Source: Verrucomicrobiota bacterium
GTDB lineage: Bacteria > Verrucomicrobiota > Verrucomicrobiia > Limisphaerales > JADLHS01
Assembly (NCBI GenBank): GCA_029573725.1
Contig: JAKQDQ010000130.1
Span: forward strand, 1-43,212
Length of the DNA: 43,212 bases
Direction: 5' to 3'
Shown one piece after another: positions 16,253-25,494 of the stretch. A model generated the notes under the pieces. The model was not told the DNA's origin. It did no database searches and saw only the letters and a list, made by a program, of their open reading frames with translations. The first letter of the stretch is position 1, and the number at the start of each line of letters is the position of its first letter. Made by a program: the position numbers and the translations under genes.

Positions 16253-19225
16253 TCAAGACTTGGAGGGCGGCCTGGTGGGCGATCCGGCGGGAGGCCCGGA
16301 TTCACCCTTCAAACTCCGCAGGCGCCGGACGACGGCTTGAGCTTCGGCGGTCTGTGCCGGTGCATTCAGGAGGTAGTTCTCGTAATGCCGGATGGCGGCA
16401 TTGGTGTCGTTGCGACGGAAGGCGATCTCGCCCAGACCGTAGTCCACTGCGTATTCTTTTGGAAATTGCCGCTGGACGGTTTCGTAATCCTTCTGTGCGT
16501 CCTCCAGGCGGTTGGCGTGCAATTGGGCGATCGCGCGATACAGTATGGTGCGGTAATTGTTGGTCTCCACGGTCAGCGCCCGGTCAAACGCCTGGACGGC
16601 GCCGGCGTAATCGGACAATTCAAGGAGGAAACAGCCCCGGTTGATGAGCCAGACCATGTTGGTTGGCGAGAGTTGCAACAATTGTTCGCTCAACGCCAGC
16701 GCATTGGTGTAGCGATGATTATCGGCGTACACTTTGCAGGCTGCGGCCAGCAGATTGTAATTGCGCGGCGCGCGGGCCAGGTTCTCGTTAATGATTCGAT
16801 CCGCCGTGGCATCGTCCTGCTTGGCAAGGTACGCCGCCGCCTCGATGCAGAACAGATCGGTCAGGTTGGTCTGGACGTGAGGAAGGCGGCTGCCGATTTG
16901 ACGGATTTCCTCCACCATTTTGAGTGTGGCATCCGGCTGTCCCCGGTTGAGGTTCAACTGTGCCAGCCAGGAGCGGCTGCTGATGTCGTCGGGGACCAGA
17001 ACCCGGGTGCGGTCAAAATATTGTGCCGCCTGGCGGGGCAGATTACCTTGCATGAAAACCATGCCCTGCTGCAACGCCAGGCCGGGCAGGTCATACGGTC
17101 CAAAAACGGAGAGCATTTGTTCCCACGTGCGCGTTTCGCCAAAAATATCCGCAAACCCCTTGGGCACCGCGAGCGTGGGCTCATCCCCGCGTTGGTGCTG
17201 TTCGTTAAACTGCAAATTGCCGGAGGCCACCACGTTGTCGGGGTTGAGCTCCTCCGCCAGCGCGAACCACTTGGCCGCCCCGGGATAGTCGTTCAATTTT
17301 TGCAGTTCAACGCCCCAGCGCACCAGACTCCGGGAGCAATAGGCCCCCAGGATTTCCGCGGGCTGATTCCGCTGCGGTTTGAGGCCGATTTTCTTGTAAA
17401 AATTGTCCGGAAATTCAAGTGCCTGCGGGCGCGTCGTGGGGCGCGTCACGGGCAACAAGGTCGCCAGCAGTCCGGTCTCCGCCTCGGACCAGAACCGGTT
17501 GTTTCGGGTGACGCAGTCGGGGGCAAGCGGCGGGTCGAGCAGCGCGCCGGTCCGGTTCAGGAGCAACAAACTGCCCAGGCCATTGGGCTCCGCAACAAAT
17601 GCCTCGAAGTAGTAACCAAAACTGGGATGCAGATAGGCGATTTGATGATTCGTCGCCATCTGGGTCATGGCTCGCAACAATTTGTAATCAGGTATGGCGG
17701 TCTTGGGCTCGAGGTGGTCGGGGACGATCCAGTCGGCGTGGTGGCGCTGCAGAAACTTTTGATAATCTGGCGACATCAACCAACCGGTGACGACAAACGT
17801 GTAATCCGCGGCGCGTTTTTGCCGCATCAACCATTCCTGCACGATCCAGAGCCGGCGGGGATCATCGCTGAGGATGATGCCGCGTTCCGGCAGGTGGTAG
17901 GCCTCCGCCGCGGCAAAGCGGTTTTGCAGCGGACCATTGGTGAGCCGGATCTGGGGTAGATTGCGGTCGAGCAGGATGAGCGGCGTGCCGACCAGCAGGG
18001 CCAACAATCCGGCGGCCACCCCCCATTGGATCTGCAGCGCGCCGGGGGCGGGACGCTTGGGGCGTCCGGGTTCCGCCGCCTGCGAAACCACCAGCAGATA
18101 ACCGCTGTAATAACCAATGCTCAACGCCGCCAGATAATACAGCGGCAGGAACGTGAAGTAGCCACCGGGAAAAGGCAGGCGATCGCGAATCGCCCGCGGA
18201 CTGAAGCCCGGATCGAGCATGACCCACAAACAGGCGAGCAGAAGCGCCGCGTGACAGACGTGAAAGGCCACGTTCGTGATGGCCGAACCCACACGACTGG
18301 CATCACTGTGCGGTGACCAACGAATGGCAAGCAGAAAGACCGGCACCAGGGACGTGAGGGAGAGCAGCAGCAAGGCTTCGCGCGGAATGGTGGTCAACAC
18401 CCAGCGCTGGGTGCCCAGGTTGCTGCGCAGCAGCTCCCAGAAGGTGGCTGAGGTGTCCGCTGACCAGGCCCCAATGGTGGGCAGCACCAGGTAGGCCGCC
18501 AGTCCAATCAAGCCGCAGAGAAGCATGCGCCCAAGAAAATCCAGCCTGAAAAATTCCAGTTTGCGGGTCCACACCAACGCGCCGAGGTAAATCGGAAAAA
18601 AGGCGATCATGGCGGGATTGTTGGTCAGTGCCAGTCCATAGACCAAGGCGCTGCGGAAAAGCCGCCGGGGTTGCTCGTCCCGCCGGTATTCCAGAAAACA
18701 GCGCAACACATAAGCAAACAGGAGCAGATCGAGCATTTCCCCCGAGCCATTCGTGCCGTATTCCCAAAAGGTCAGGTTGAGCGCGCAAACCACGGTTGCC
18801 AGCACCGGCGGCAGCCAGGCGAGCGGCAGATGGGTGAGGAATTCACGGCCGCGCCCCAGCCGGAGCTTTTGTGACGCCGTGCGATCATGCGGCAGCAGGG
18901 CCACAGAGCGCGCCAGTTGTCCCAAGGCCAGGGCGGCGCACCCGGCGGAAAACAGGTTGAGCGCCAGCGGTATCCAGGTCGCCGGAAGCCAGCGAAGGGG
19001 CAGGGTCACCAGATAATAGACCGGTGCCAGCACTTCGGGAGTATAACCCCAGCCCAGCGCCCGCACGCCGGCGGGAATTTGCTGCACCGAGGTCCAATCG
19101 GGCAGGAGCGACAAGTGCCGGTGGGTCGTGAGCAGGTATCCTCCCGCCACGAACGCGCCCAGCACCCACGGCAGCCAGCTTAACGTATAATGCGCCGAGC
19201 GGCGTTTTTCGTGACCTGTTGTCAT
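16253..19225 (-). CDS. DUF2723-type multispanning membrane protein with C-terminal TPR domain
   Basis: This is a 990-residue protein. The N-terminal half (to about 480) is hydrophobic with ten or so membrane segments. It carries the family phrase TFWEYGTNGSGEMLD and LFAYVLRCFLEYR, as in DUF2723 proteins, which resemble PMT/GT-C glycosyltransferases. The C-terminal half is soluble, with tetratricopeptide repeats (about 640-975). Recognisable units include AAQYFDRTRVLVPDD, ALSEQLLQLSPTNM and AIRHYENYLLNAP. A GT-C-like enzyme uses a polyprenyl-linked sugar on the periplasmic side, which would fit the two genes that follow. Catalysis is inferred from family resemblance only. It is the first gene of the three-gene cluster. 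Confidence 0.85.
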   Translation of the reverse strand: MTTGHEKRRSAHYTLSWLPWVLGAFVAGGYLLTTHRHLSLLPDWTSVQQIPAGVRALGWGYTPEVLAPVYYLVTLPLRWLPATWIPLALNLFSAGCAALALGQLARSVALLPHDRTASQKLRLGRGREFLTHLPLAWLPPVLATVVCALNLTFWEYGTNGSGEMLDLLLFAYVLRCFLEYRRDEQPRRLFRSALVYGLALTNNPAMIAFFPIYLGALVWTRKLEFFRLDFLGRMLLCGLIGLAAYLVLPTIGAWSADTSATFWELLRSNLGTQRWVLTTIPREALLLLSLTSLVPVFLLAIRWSPHSDASRVGSAITNVAFHVCHAALLLACLWVMLDPGFSPRAIRDRLPFPGGYFTFLPLYYLAALSIGYYSGYLLVVSQAAEPGRPKRPAPGALQIQWGVAAGLLALLVGTPLILLDRNLPQIRLTNGPLQNRFAAAEAYHLPERGIILSDDPRRLWIVQEWLMRQKRAADYTFVVTGWLMSPDYQKFLQRHHADWIVPDHLEPKTAIPDYKLLRAMTQMATNHQIAYLHPSFGYYFEAFVAEPNGLGSLLLLNRTGALLDPPLAPDCVTRNNRFWSEAETGLLATLLPVTRPTTRPQALEFPDNFYKKIGLKPQRNQPAEILGAYCSRSLVRWGVELQKLNDYPGAAKWFALAEELNPDNVVASGNLQFNEQHQRGDEPTLAVPKGFADIFGETRTWEQMLSVFGPYDLPGLALQQGMVFMQGNLPRQAAQYFDRTRVLVPDDISSRSWLAQLNLNRGQPDATLKMVEEIRQIGSRLPHVQTNLTDLFCIEAAAYLAKQDDATADRIINENLARAPRNYNLLAAACKVYADNHRYTNALALSEQLLQLSPTNMVWLINRGCFLLELSDYAGAVQAFDRALTVETNNYRTILYRAIAQLHANRLEDAQKDYETVQRQFPKEYAVDYGLGEIAFRRNDTNAAIRHYENYLLNAPAQTAEAQAVVRRLRSLKGESGPPAGSPTRPPSKS

Positions 19226-19271
19226 GCGATTACCCAGTTGAATTCATGCGGAATCACTTGGCAAGTTTCGT

Positions 19272-20423
19272 TTAACCCGCAAACCGAAGATCCGCGACAC
19301 ATTCCACGTGTTGCGTCTGCGGAAACATGTCCAACGGCGTAACCTGCACCAGCTTAAAGACACCGCCGGCGCGCAAAATGTTCAAGTCCCGGGCCATCGT
19401 GGCTGGATGACAGGAAACGTAGATCACCTGCGCCGGCCTCACGCGCCGCAGCAGTTCCAATGTCGGCGGCTGACAGCCTTTTCGCGGCGGATCAATGAGC
19501 ACGGTGGTCGCCGGGGCGGACAACCGCGCGATCAATTGCGGCAGGGCATCCTCCACTTTTGCCGAAACGAATTCCCCGTTGTGCGCGTGGCGCTGCGCGG
19601 CGTTGCGCCGTGCCGCAGCAATCGCCATCCGGTCACATTCCACGCCCACGAAGGATTTCACCTCACCGGCCAGTTCGATGGCGAAGAAGCCCACCCCGCA
19701 GTAGAGGTCCACCAGATGCGCGCTGCCGCTGGCCTGGCGCGCTTGCCGCACCACACGCACCAGTTCCGGCAGCAACAGAAAATTATTCTGGAAAAACGAA
19801 TCGGGCGGCACCTCCCAGTCCGCCGGCGGAAGTCGCAGCACGACCTTGATCCCCCCCTTGGGCGGCGGATGATTCCGCACCCGGGTGATCTGTTCATTGA
19901 GGGCGGGGGCGGCGATTTTGCATGTTTCAATGTCTTCCACCAGCCCGCAATCCGCGCGAATAAAGCCGATGTTCAATTTCTGTTCCGGCTTGTTCCATTG
20001 GCTGCGGATCATGATCCGGTTCCGGTAGCCGTAGGGGCGGGGACAGGGGATGACCGGGCGGATCAAATCCCGGGCGATGCCGGCGAGCCGCTCAAACAAA
20101 TCCGCAACTTGCTTGTGCTTGAACCGCAATTGCGCCGGGTAATCAATGTGCTGATACTGGCAGCCTCCGCACGCGCCGAAGTAACGGCACTCCGGCTCAA
20201 CCCGTTCGGCGGTGGCGGTGCGGATGCGCACCAGACGGGCCCGGCCGAAATTCTTCTTCAGTTCAAGCAGCTCCACCTCGGCCTCCTCACCGGGGATCAC
20301 GAAGGGAACAAAGATCACGAAGTCGTGCAACCGGGCCACCCCCTCACCGCCGAAGGCCAGGTCCTCAATTTTGACGATGTGCTTTTGTCCTACCGCCAGC
20401 GCGGGCGAATCAGCCTCGACCAT
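19272..20423 (-). CDS. rlmD: 23S rRNA (uracil-5-)-methyltransferase, RlmD/TrmA family
   Basis: This S-adenosylmethionine-dependent enzyme methylates uracil C5 in RNA. It has 383 residues. The N-terminal TRAM domain (about 10-66) is followed by iron-sulfur ligands C79, C85 and C88 (CRYFGACGGC) with the fourth cysteine at 168 (DIETCKI). The methyltransferase core has DLYCGVGFFAIEL (motif I), LIDPPRKG, the catalytic cysteine C338 in YVSCHPATMARDL, and DMFPQTQHVE near the end. Whether it is RlmD, RlmC or TrmA-like in specificity cannot be told from sequence alone. The TRAM domain plus Fe-S cluster favours the RlmD group. Confidence 0.9.
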   Translation of the reverse strand: MVEADSPALAVGQKHIVKIEDLAFGGEGVARLHDFVIFVPFVIPGEEAEVELLELKKNFGRARLVRIRTATAERVEPECRYFGACGGCQYQHIDYPAQLRFKHKQVADLFERLAGIARDLIRPVIPCPRPYGYRNRIMIRSQWNKPEQKLNIGFIRADCGLVEDIETCKIAAPALNEQITRVRNHPPPKGGIKVVLRLPPADWEVPPDSFFQNNFLLLPELVRVVRQARQASGSAHLVDLYCGVGFFAIELAGEVKSFVGVECDRMAIAAARRNAAQRHAHNGEFVSAKVEDALPQLIARLSAPATTVLIDPPRKGCQPPTLELLRRVRPAQVIYVSCHPATMARDLNILRAGGVFKLVQVTPLDMFPQTQHVECVADLRFAG

Positions 20424-20600
20424 GTTCCTCCCAGCCTAGCGGGTCCGGTGGGGGAGCAAAGCGAAAACCCGCGTCTGCTCACGGCATCCAGCCGGAGCCT
20501 CCACGCGGATCCGGAGCCGGCAAATGCCGCCACCTGGAAGCAAACATTGAATCCGCCCCGCTGAACCGCTACGGTCGCGGGACTTGCGGATGAACACGAC

Positions 20601-21881
20601 ATGAGCCTTTCAGCCTGGTGGACGATTCTTCTGGCGCTGCCGGTGTTGTGGCTGGGCGAACTGCTGGCCCGGCGCGTGCGCGTGCTGGGGCGTTTTCACA
20701 TCCCGCCCCCGGTCATCGGGGGGCTGCTCGTTTCCCTGCTCGTGTGGGCCGGCAACGTCACGCAGCTCTGGACCGGCCGGTTCGAGACGAAGATTACCGC
20801 GCGATGGTGGACGTGGCTGGTGACGATTGAACCGCAGTGGTGGGCAGCGCCGGCGCAAGGCGCGCATCTGCCGTTCCTGGTCATGTTCTTCACCTGCATT
20901 GGATTGAACGCCAGTTGGTCACTGGTGAAACAGGGCAGCCTGCAGGTGGTGCGGTTTCTGATTCTCGCGGGGGCGTTGGCAGTCCTTCAGAATGTCTGCG
21001 GTGTGGCGCTCGCGCAGGCGTTGGGGCAATCGCCCCTGCTGGGGCTGGTGTGTGGCAGCGTGAGCATGACCGGGGGACACGGCACGGCACTGGGATTTGC
21101 CGGCGATCTGGAGCAGGCGGGATTGGCGGGCGCCGACGTGTTGGGCATGGCGGCAGCGACTTTTGGATTGGTGGCGGGGGGACTGCTGGGAGGGCCCATT
21201 GGCGGCGGGCTGATCCGGCGGTTCGGGTTGAAGTCCACCGCGCCGCCGCACGCCCATTTGGAAGCGGGGGCCGCCACCCCGGCCGGCATCCTTGCGGATT
21301 TTCGCGCCTTGTTTCAAGCCGGGAAGGTGGTGTGGCCGAATTTGCTGCTCCTGCTGGGGTGCGTCAAACTCGGGGCGTGGGTAAGCGGGTGGATTCAAAT
21401 GACCGGGATCACCTTTCCCATTTACATGGGTGCGATGTTGTGCGGTGTGACGGCGCGAAATGTCCTGGAACGGGCAGGTGGAGCATGGGTGCGTACTGAA
21501 ATCATTGAGACCCTGGCCGCGATCACCCTGGGCATTTTTCTCTCCATGGCGTTGATGAGCCTGAATCTGGTGGAACTGGCGCGCGCCGCCGGACCGATGC
21601 TGGTGATTCTCAGCCTGCAGGCGGGCTGCATGGCGTTGTTTGCCTGGTTTGTCACGTATCGAGGCATGGGCCGCGGGTTTGAGGCGGCCGTGATGGCCGG
21701 AGGGCATTGCGGATTTGGACTGGGCGCCACGCCCAACGCGGTGGCTAATATGAAAGCCTTGGTGGACAAATTCGGGCCCGCTCCCCGTGCGTTCCTGGTC
21801 GTGCCGGTTGTGGGCGCGTTTTTGATTGATTTTGTGAATGCGTTAAACATCACGGTGTTTCTCAATCTGCTCAAGGAATGA
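20601..21881 (+). CDS. gltS: GltS-family sodium/glutamate symporter
   Basis: This is a secondary transporter of the ESS family, 426 residues, with about ten membrane segments. Family signatures are seen in both halves: a hydrophobic N-terminal pair leading to RFHIPPPVIGGLLVSLLVW, then MFFTCIGLNAS, and the conserved GSVSMTGGHGTALGFA loop. A second glycine-rich re-entrant region (AVMAGGHCGFGLGATPNAVANM) lies near the C-terminus. The stop overlaps the start of the gamma-glutamyltranspeptidase gene (ATGA). A natural reading is that glutamate released outside by the peptidase is taken up by this transporter. Confidence 0.93.
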   Translation: MSLSAWWTILLALPVLWLGELLARRVRVLGRFHIPPPVIGGLLVSLLVWAGNVTQLWTGRFETKITARWWTWLVTIEPQWWAAPAQGAHLPFLVMFFTCIGLNASWSLVKQGSLQVVRFLILAGALAVLQNVCGVALAQALGQSPLLGLVCGSVSMTGGHGTALGFAGDLEQAGLAGADVLGMAAATFGLVAGGLLGGPIGGGLIRRFGLKSTAPPHAHLEAGAATPAGILADFRALFQAGKVVWPNLLLLLGCVKLGAWVSGWIQMTGITFPIYMGAMLCGVTARNVLERAGGAWVRTEIIETLAAITLGIFLSMALMSLNLVELARAAGPMLVILSLQAGCMALFAWFVTYRGMGRGFEAAVMAGGHCGFGLGATPNAVANMKALVDKFGPAPRAFLVVPVVGAFLIDFVNALNITVFLNLLKE

Positions 21882-23617
21882 ACTTTACGGGTCAAGCGAA
21901 ATTGCGCCGGGCAATGGTGAAGCCGCTCCCCCTCTGGCGGCCGGCGGGCATCTGGCGGGGCCGCTGGTTGCTCATTGGGAGCTGCGCAGCCGCTTTCGCG
22001 GTTCACGGGCAAAACGCATGCACGCGCGGCATGGTGGCTTCCGTGCACCCGCGCGCGACCGAAGCCGGGGTGACGGTGCTGAAATCCGGCGGCAATGCGA
22101 TTGACGCAGCGGTGGCCGTCGGGCTGATGCTGGGAGTTGTGGACGCGCACAACTCCGGCATCGGCGGCGGCTGTTTCATGCTGGTTCGTCTGGCGGATGG
22201 CACGTTCCGGGCGCTGGATGGACGCGAAATGGCGCCGGCGGCGGCCACGCGCGACCTGTTCGTGCGCGACGGCAAAGGCCTCACCGAGCTGAGCCAGACC
22301 GGTCCGCTGGCCAGCGGGGTTCCGGGCGAAGTTGCCGTATTCGATTACGCCGTAAGGCATTTTGGGAAGAAATCACTGCGCGAACTGGCGTTGCCGGCGG
22401 CGGAAATGGCCGCAACCGGATTTCCGGTCACCGAAACCTTCGTGAACCGCCTGCGGTCCGTGACGAATGATCTCGTGCGCTTTGATGGCTCGCGCGAGTT
22501 GTTCATGCCGGAAGGCAAGTTGCCGCGCGTCGGAGCGATGTTCAGACAACCCGACCTGGCCCGGACGTATCGTCATCTGGCCGAGCGGGGCAGCGATTGG
22601 TTTTACCGCGGGGACTTTGCCAGGACGACGGCCGCATGGATGCAGGCCCACGGCGGGATTCTGACCGCAGCGGACTTTGCCGGCTACCGGATGGTATTGC
22701 GCGAGCCGGTGCGCACGACGTATCGCGGGTACGAGGTGGTGGCGTTTCCGCCTCCCAGCTCCGGCGGGGTCCACCTGCTGCAGATGCTCAACATTCTGGA
22801 GCATTTTGCGTTGAACAGACTTGAGCCGGCGACGCGCTGGCATGTGCTGGCGGAAACGATGAAACTTGCCTTTGCCGATCGCGCGTACTGGCTGGGAGAC
22901 CCGGATTATGCCCAGGTGCCGCGCGGCCTGCTTTCCAAGGCCTACGCGGCGACTCTGGCGGCGCGGATCGACCCGCAGCAGGTGACCCCGGTGTCCGGGC
23001 ACGGGTGGCCACCCGACTGGGCAGCGGATCACTTTGACCGGCACACCACCCACTGGTCCGTGGCGGATGCCGCCGGCAACTGGGTGGCCTGCACCGCCAC
23101 CATCAACACCACGTACGGTTCGAAGGTGGTGATTCCAGGCACCGGCGTGGTGCTGAACAATCAGATGGATGATTTTTCGGTTCAGCCGGGGGTGCCGAAT
23201 GCCTTTGGTTTGGTGGGGGCGGCGGCCAATGCGGTCGCTCCGCGCAAGCGACCGCTTTCGAGCATGACTCCGACGATTGTGCTGCGCGACGGGGAGCCCA
23301 TCATTGCGCTGGGCGCCGCGGGCGGCCCGAAAATCATCACGGCGGTTCTCGTGGAGCTGGTGGGCATGCTGGATCTGGGACTGAGCCCACAGGCGGCCCT
23401 GGCGCAACCGCGTCTTCATCATCAATGGCGTCCGGAGGAACTGCAGGTGGAAAGCCGCCTGCCGCGCGCCGTGCGGCAGGCGCTGGAACAGCGCGGTCAT
23501 CGCGTGCGCGAGCACTCCGCCCTGGCCGTGTCCCAGATCGTCGCCCGCAGCGCGGAGGGGAAGGCATTCCTCGGTGCGGCCGATCCCCGCGCGGCGGGCG
23601 CCGCCGCCGGCTGGTGA
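21878..23617 (+). CDS. ggt: Gamma-glutamyltranspeptidase (glutathione hydrolase)
   Basis: This N-terminal nucleophile hydrolase cleaves or transfers the gamma-glutamyl group of glutathione and related compounds, usually in the periplasm. It has 579 residues, normal for the family. A hydrophobic signal (about 28-43, ending AVHGQ) precedes the mature chain, which begins NACTRGMVASVHPRATEAG. The autocleavage threonine is T390 in HTTHWSVADAAG, followed by NTTYGSKVVIPGTG and LNNQMDDFS. The gamma-glutamate-binding SSMTPTIVL and GAAGGPKIIT motifs come later. The predicted large and small subunits are of usual size. It is translationally coupled to gltS. Confidence 0.95.
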   Translation: MNFTGQAKLRRAMVKPLPLWRPAGIWRGRWLLIGSCAAAFAVHGQNACTRGMVASVHPRATEAGVTVLKSGGNAIDAAVAVGLMLGVVDAHNSGIGGGCFMLVRLADGTFRALDGREMAPAAATRDLFVRDGKGLTELSQTGPLASGVPGEVAVFDYAVRHFGKKSLRELALPAAEMAATGFPVTETFVNRLRSVTNDLVRFDGSRELFMPEGKLPRVGAMFRQPDLARTYRHLAERGSDWFYRGDFARTTAAWMQAHGGILTAADFAGYRMVLREPVRTTYRGYEVVAFPPPSSGGVHLLQMLNILEHFALNRLEPATRWHVLAETMKLAFADRAYWLGDPDYAQVPRGLLSKAYAATLAARIDPQQVTPVSGHGWPPDWAADHFDRHTTHWSVADAAGNWVACTATINTTYGSKVVIPGTGVVLNNQMDDFSVQPGVPNAFGLVGAAANAVAPRKRPLSSMTPTIVLRDGEPIIALGAAGGPKIITAVLVELVGMLDLGLSPQAALAQPRLHHQWRPEELQVESRLPRAVRQALEQRGHRVREHSALAVSQIVARSAEGKAFLGAADPRAAGAAAGW

Positions 23618-23630
23618 CTGGGGAAACTTG

Positions 23631-24539
23631 ATGTCGCTTTCAGCTTTGCCGTATCGTGTCGGGATGCAGGACGCACCGCAATTGCCGGAGTTGAAAGTGC
23701 CCAAATGGCCGTTTGTTCTTGCCAACGCCTTCATGCTGGGCCTGGCGTGGTATTTGTTTTACTGGCAGGCCCGGTTGCCGCTGGGCGAATGGGCGGTGCT
23801 CACCTGCTGCCTCTGCGTGTTTCTCGGCGCGGTGCTGGGGGTGCTGCCCTACCTGCTCGAATATCGCGCACTGCTCAAGTACGGGGCGCTGGTGAAATTA
23901 ATTGAGAGCAGTTCGCTGACCGCCGCCACCGAGAAGATTCAAAACCTTGAAAATTGCGTGCGGCAAATCAGCCAGGCGACGGCACAATTGGAATCCGCCC
24001 AGGCCAAGGCGGACGAAACGACCCAGCTCGCCGGGCAAATCACCGGGCGCATGACGGCCGAGGTCCGCGGTTTCAAGGAATTCATGCAGAACGCCAACGA
24101 CAGCGAAAGGGCCACGTTGCGGCTCGAGGTCGAGAAATTGCATCGTGCCGAACGCGAGTGGCTCAATGTCCTGGTGTTCATTCTGGATCACACGTTCGCG
24201 CTGCATCGCGCGGCGGAACGCTCCGGTCAGGAAAACGTCATCCGCCAGCTGGCCCAGTTCCAGCACACCTGCCGGGATGCCGCCCGGCGCATCGGCCTGC
24301 AAATGGTTGGGGCGCAGGCCGGGGAGGCCTTTGATCCGCAGCGGCACGCACTGGAGCCGGGGCAGGAGGTGCCGGCCGGCGGCAGTGTGGTGGAGACGCT
24401 GGCGTGCGGCTACACCTATCAAAGCACGCTCATCCGTCCGACGCTGGTCCGGCTGCAGGCGGGCGCCGCGCGCGAGCTGGCGGGGAGTTCGGCCGGGCCG
24501 CAACTGTCGCTCAACCCGGCCCGGTCGGACCCGTCCTGA
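23631..24539 (+). CDS. Membrane-anchored GrpE-like protein
   Basis: This is a 302-residue protein. ATG 23631 is preceded by GGGGAA and follows the ggt stop by 13 bases; ATG 23664 is an alternative. Two hydrophobic segments (about 27-45 and 54-76) are followed by a long helical, probably coiled-coil region (95-175) rich in Q, A, E and K. The C-terminal part resembles the GrpE beta-wing: EAFDPQRHALEPGQEVPAG, then SVVETLACGYTYQSTLIRPT. In GrpE, the DnaK nucleotide exchange factor, the equivalent stretch runs FDPNxHEAV to VLQKGYxxxxRVLRPAxV. Ordinary GrpE is soluble and about 200 residues long. If the match is right, this protein would bring an Hsp70 partner to the membrane. No dnaK or dnaJ gene lies nearby. 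Confidence 0.65.
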   Translation: MSLSALPYRVGMQDAPQLPELKVPKWPFVLANAFMLGLAWYLFYWQARLPLGEWAVLTCCLCVFLGAVLGVLPYLLEYRALLKYGALVKLIESSSLTAATEKIQNLENCVRQISQATAQLESAQAKADETTQLAGQITGRMTAEVRGFKEFMQNANDSERATLRLEVEKLHRAEREWLNVLVFILDHTFALHRAAERSGQENVIRQLAQFQHTCRDAARRIGLQMVGAQAGEAFDPQRHALEPGQEVPAGGSVVETLACGYTYQSTLIRPTLVRLQAGAARELAGSSAGPQLSLNPARSDPS

Positions 24540-24546
24540 ACCGGGT

Positions 24547-25404
24547 TCAAGGCGTGCGTGGACGGGTGGACCGAAATTGCAACCAGGCAACGTCCGGGTT
24601 GTTGGCGGAGGAATACAGGTCGGGAACAAAGCCGTTCGCCACGAGAGGCGGCATGGTGCGGGGATCCCGCCAGCGGCGGATTTCCGAATGGCCGTCGGCA
24701 AATGAAAATCCCGCCGCGCGATGATGGTAAAAAGCCGGCAGATCGAAAAACCCGTATTGTTCGGGCGCATTGGGCCAGCCGGCCATCCTCGTGGCGAAGT
24801 TGCCCATGTCAATGCTGTCTTCGCGCATGTCCAGGAACACGAAGGTCTGGGCCGGCCCGGGGTCTGACAGCTCCGACAGCCGGCGATAGATTTTGTAGGC
24901 GCTGAACGGCGCGCCCCAATTGCCATCGGTGCCGCCCCAGCCGCCGAGAAAGATGTTCATGGACATGCTGCGGACGCGTGGTTTCAACTGGCCCTGCACC
25001 GTCACCCCGGAACGGTCCGCCGGGCATTTCCAGATCGTCGGATTTTTCCCGGCATACGACCACAGCGGGCTTTTTTCGATGGTCAGGGCCGGGTCCCAAT
25101 TTCGCGGATCGTTCGGATCATAGTTGAGCGTGCCGGTAACCCAGGCATATTTGGCCGTCCATAGCTTGTCCGGATCGAGCGATTCGCTGGCAAAGAGCAA
25201 CTGGTCCTGGTTGTCAGCGGCATACATCTGCCAGGCAAGCGTCAGTTGCCGGTGATTGTTCATGCACGAAAGTTGCGCCGTCTTTTGTTTGCCGATTGCC
25301 AGGACCGGGAGCAGCAGGGCGGCCAGGATCGCGAGGATCGCCGTCACGACCAGCAACTCGATCAACGTGAAGCCGCGCTGCGGCACGGAAACCGCCAGTT
25401 TCAT
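24547..25404 (-). CDS. Type IV pilin/type II secretion-like pseudopilin
   Basis: This is a 285-residue protein from ATG 25404. It has a class III signal: a short leader ending QRG, then FTLIELLVVTAILAILAAL. The prepilin peptidase site follows G11, and the glutamate at mature position 5 is E16. The rest matches the large verrucomicrobial and planctomycete family of single pseudopilins. It has NNHRQLTLAWQMYAADNQD, WKCPADRS and the C-terminal region AGFSFADGHSEIRRW, where the family ends in an FADGH motif. Such genes are highly multiplied in these genomes, and individual functions are not known. It is divergent from the nuclease gene with a 90-base shared upstream region. Confidence 0.9.
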   Translation of the reverse strand: MKLAVSVPQRGFTLIELLVVTAILAILAALLLPVLAIGKQKTAQLSCMNNHRQLTLAWQMYAADNQDQLLFASESLDPDKLWTAKYAWVTGTLNYDPNDPRNWDPALTIEKSPLWSYAGKNPTIWKCPADRSGVTVQGQLKPRVRSMSMNIFLGGWGGTDGNWGAPFSAYKIYRRLSELSDPGPAQTFVFLDMREDSIDMGNFATRMAGWPNAPEQYGFFDLPAFYHHRAAGFSFADGHSEIRRWRDPRTMPPLVANGFVPDLYSSANNPDVAWLQFRSTRPRTP

Positions 25405-25494
25405 CTCTGTTCGCACTGTAGAAGGAACGGCGCGAGATGCAAGCCCCGGCGATTGGATCTGGTCTTTGGGCCGGACCAGACTAAACTCCGCGCA

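Noticed and set aside
15896..17959. 687-codon + strand frame opposite the GT4 and DUF2723 genes
   Set aside because: No domain or signal is seen, and it crosses two real genes on the other strand.
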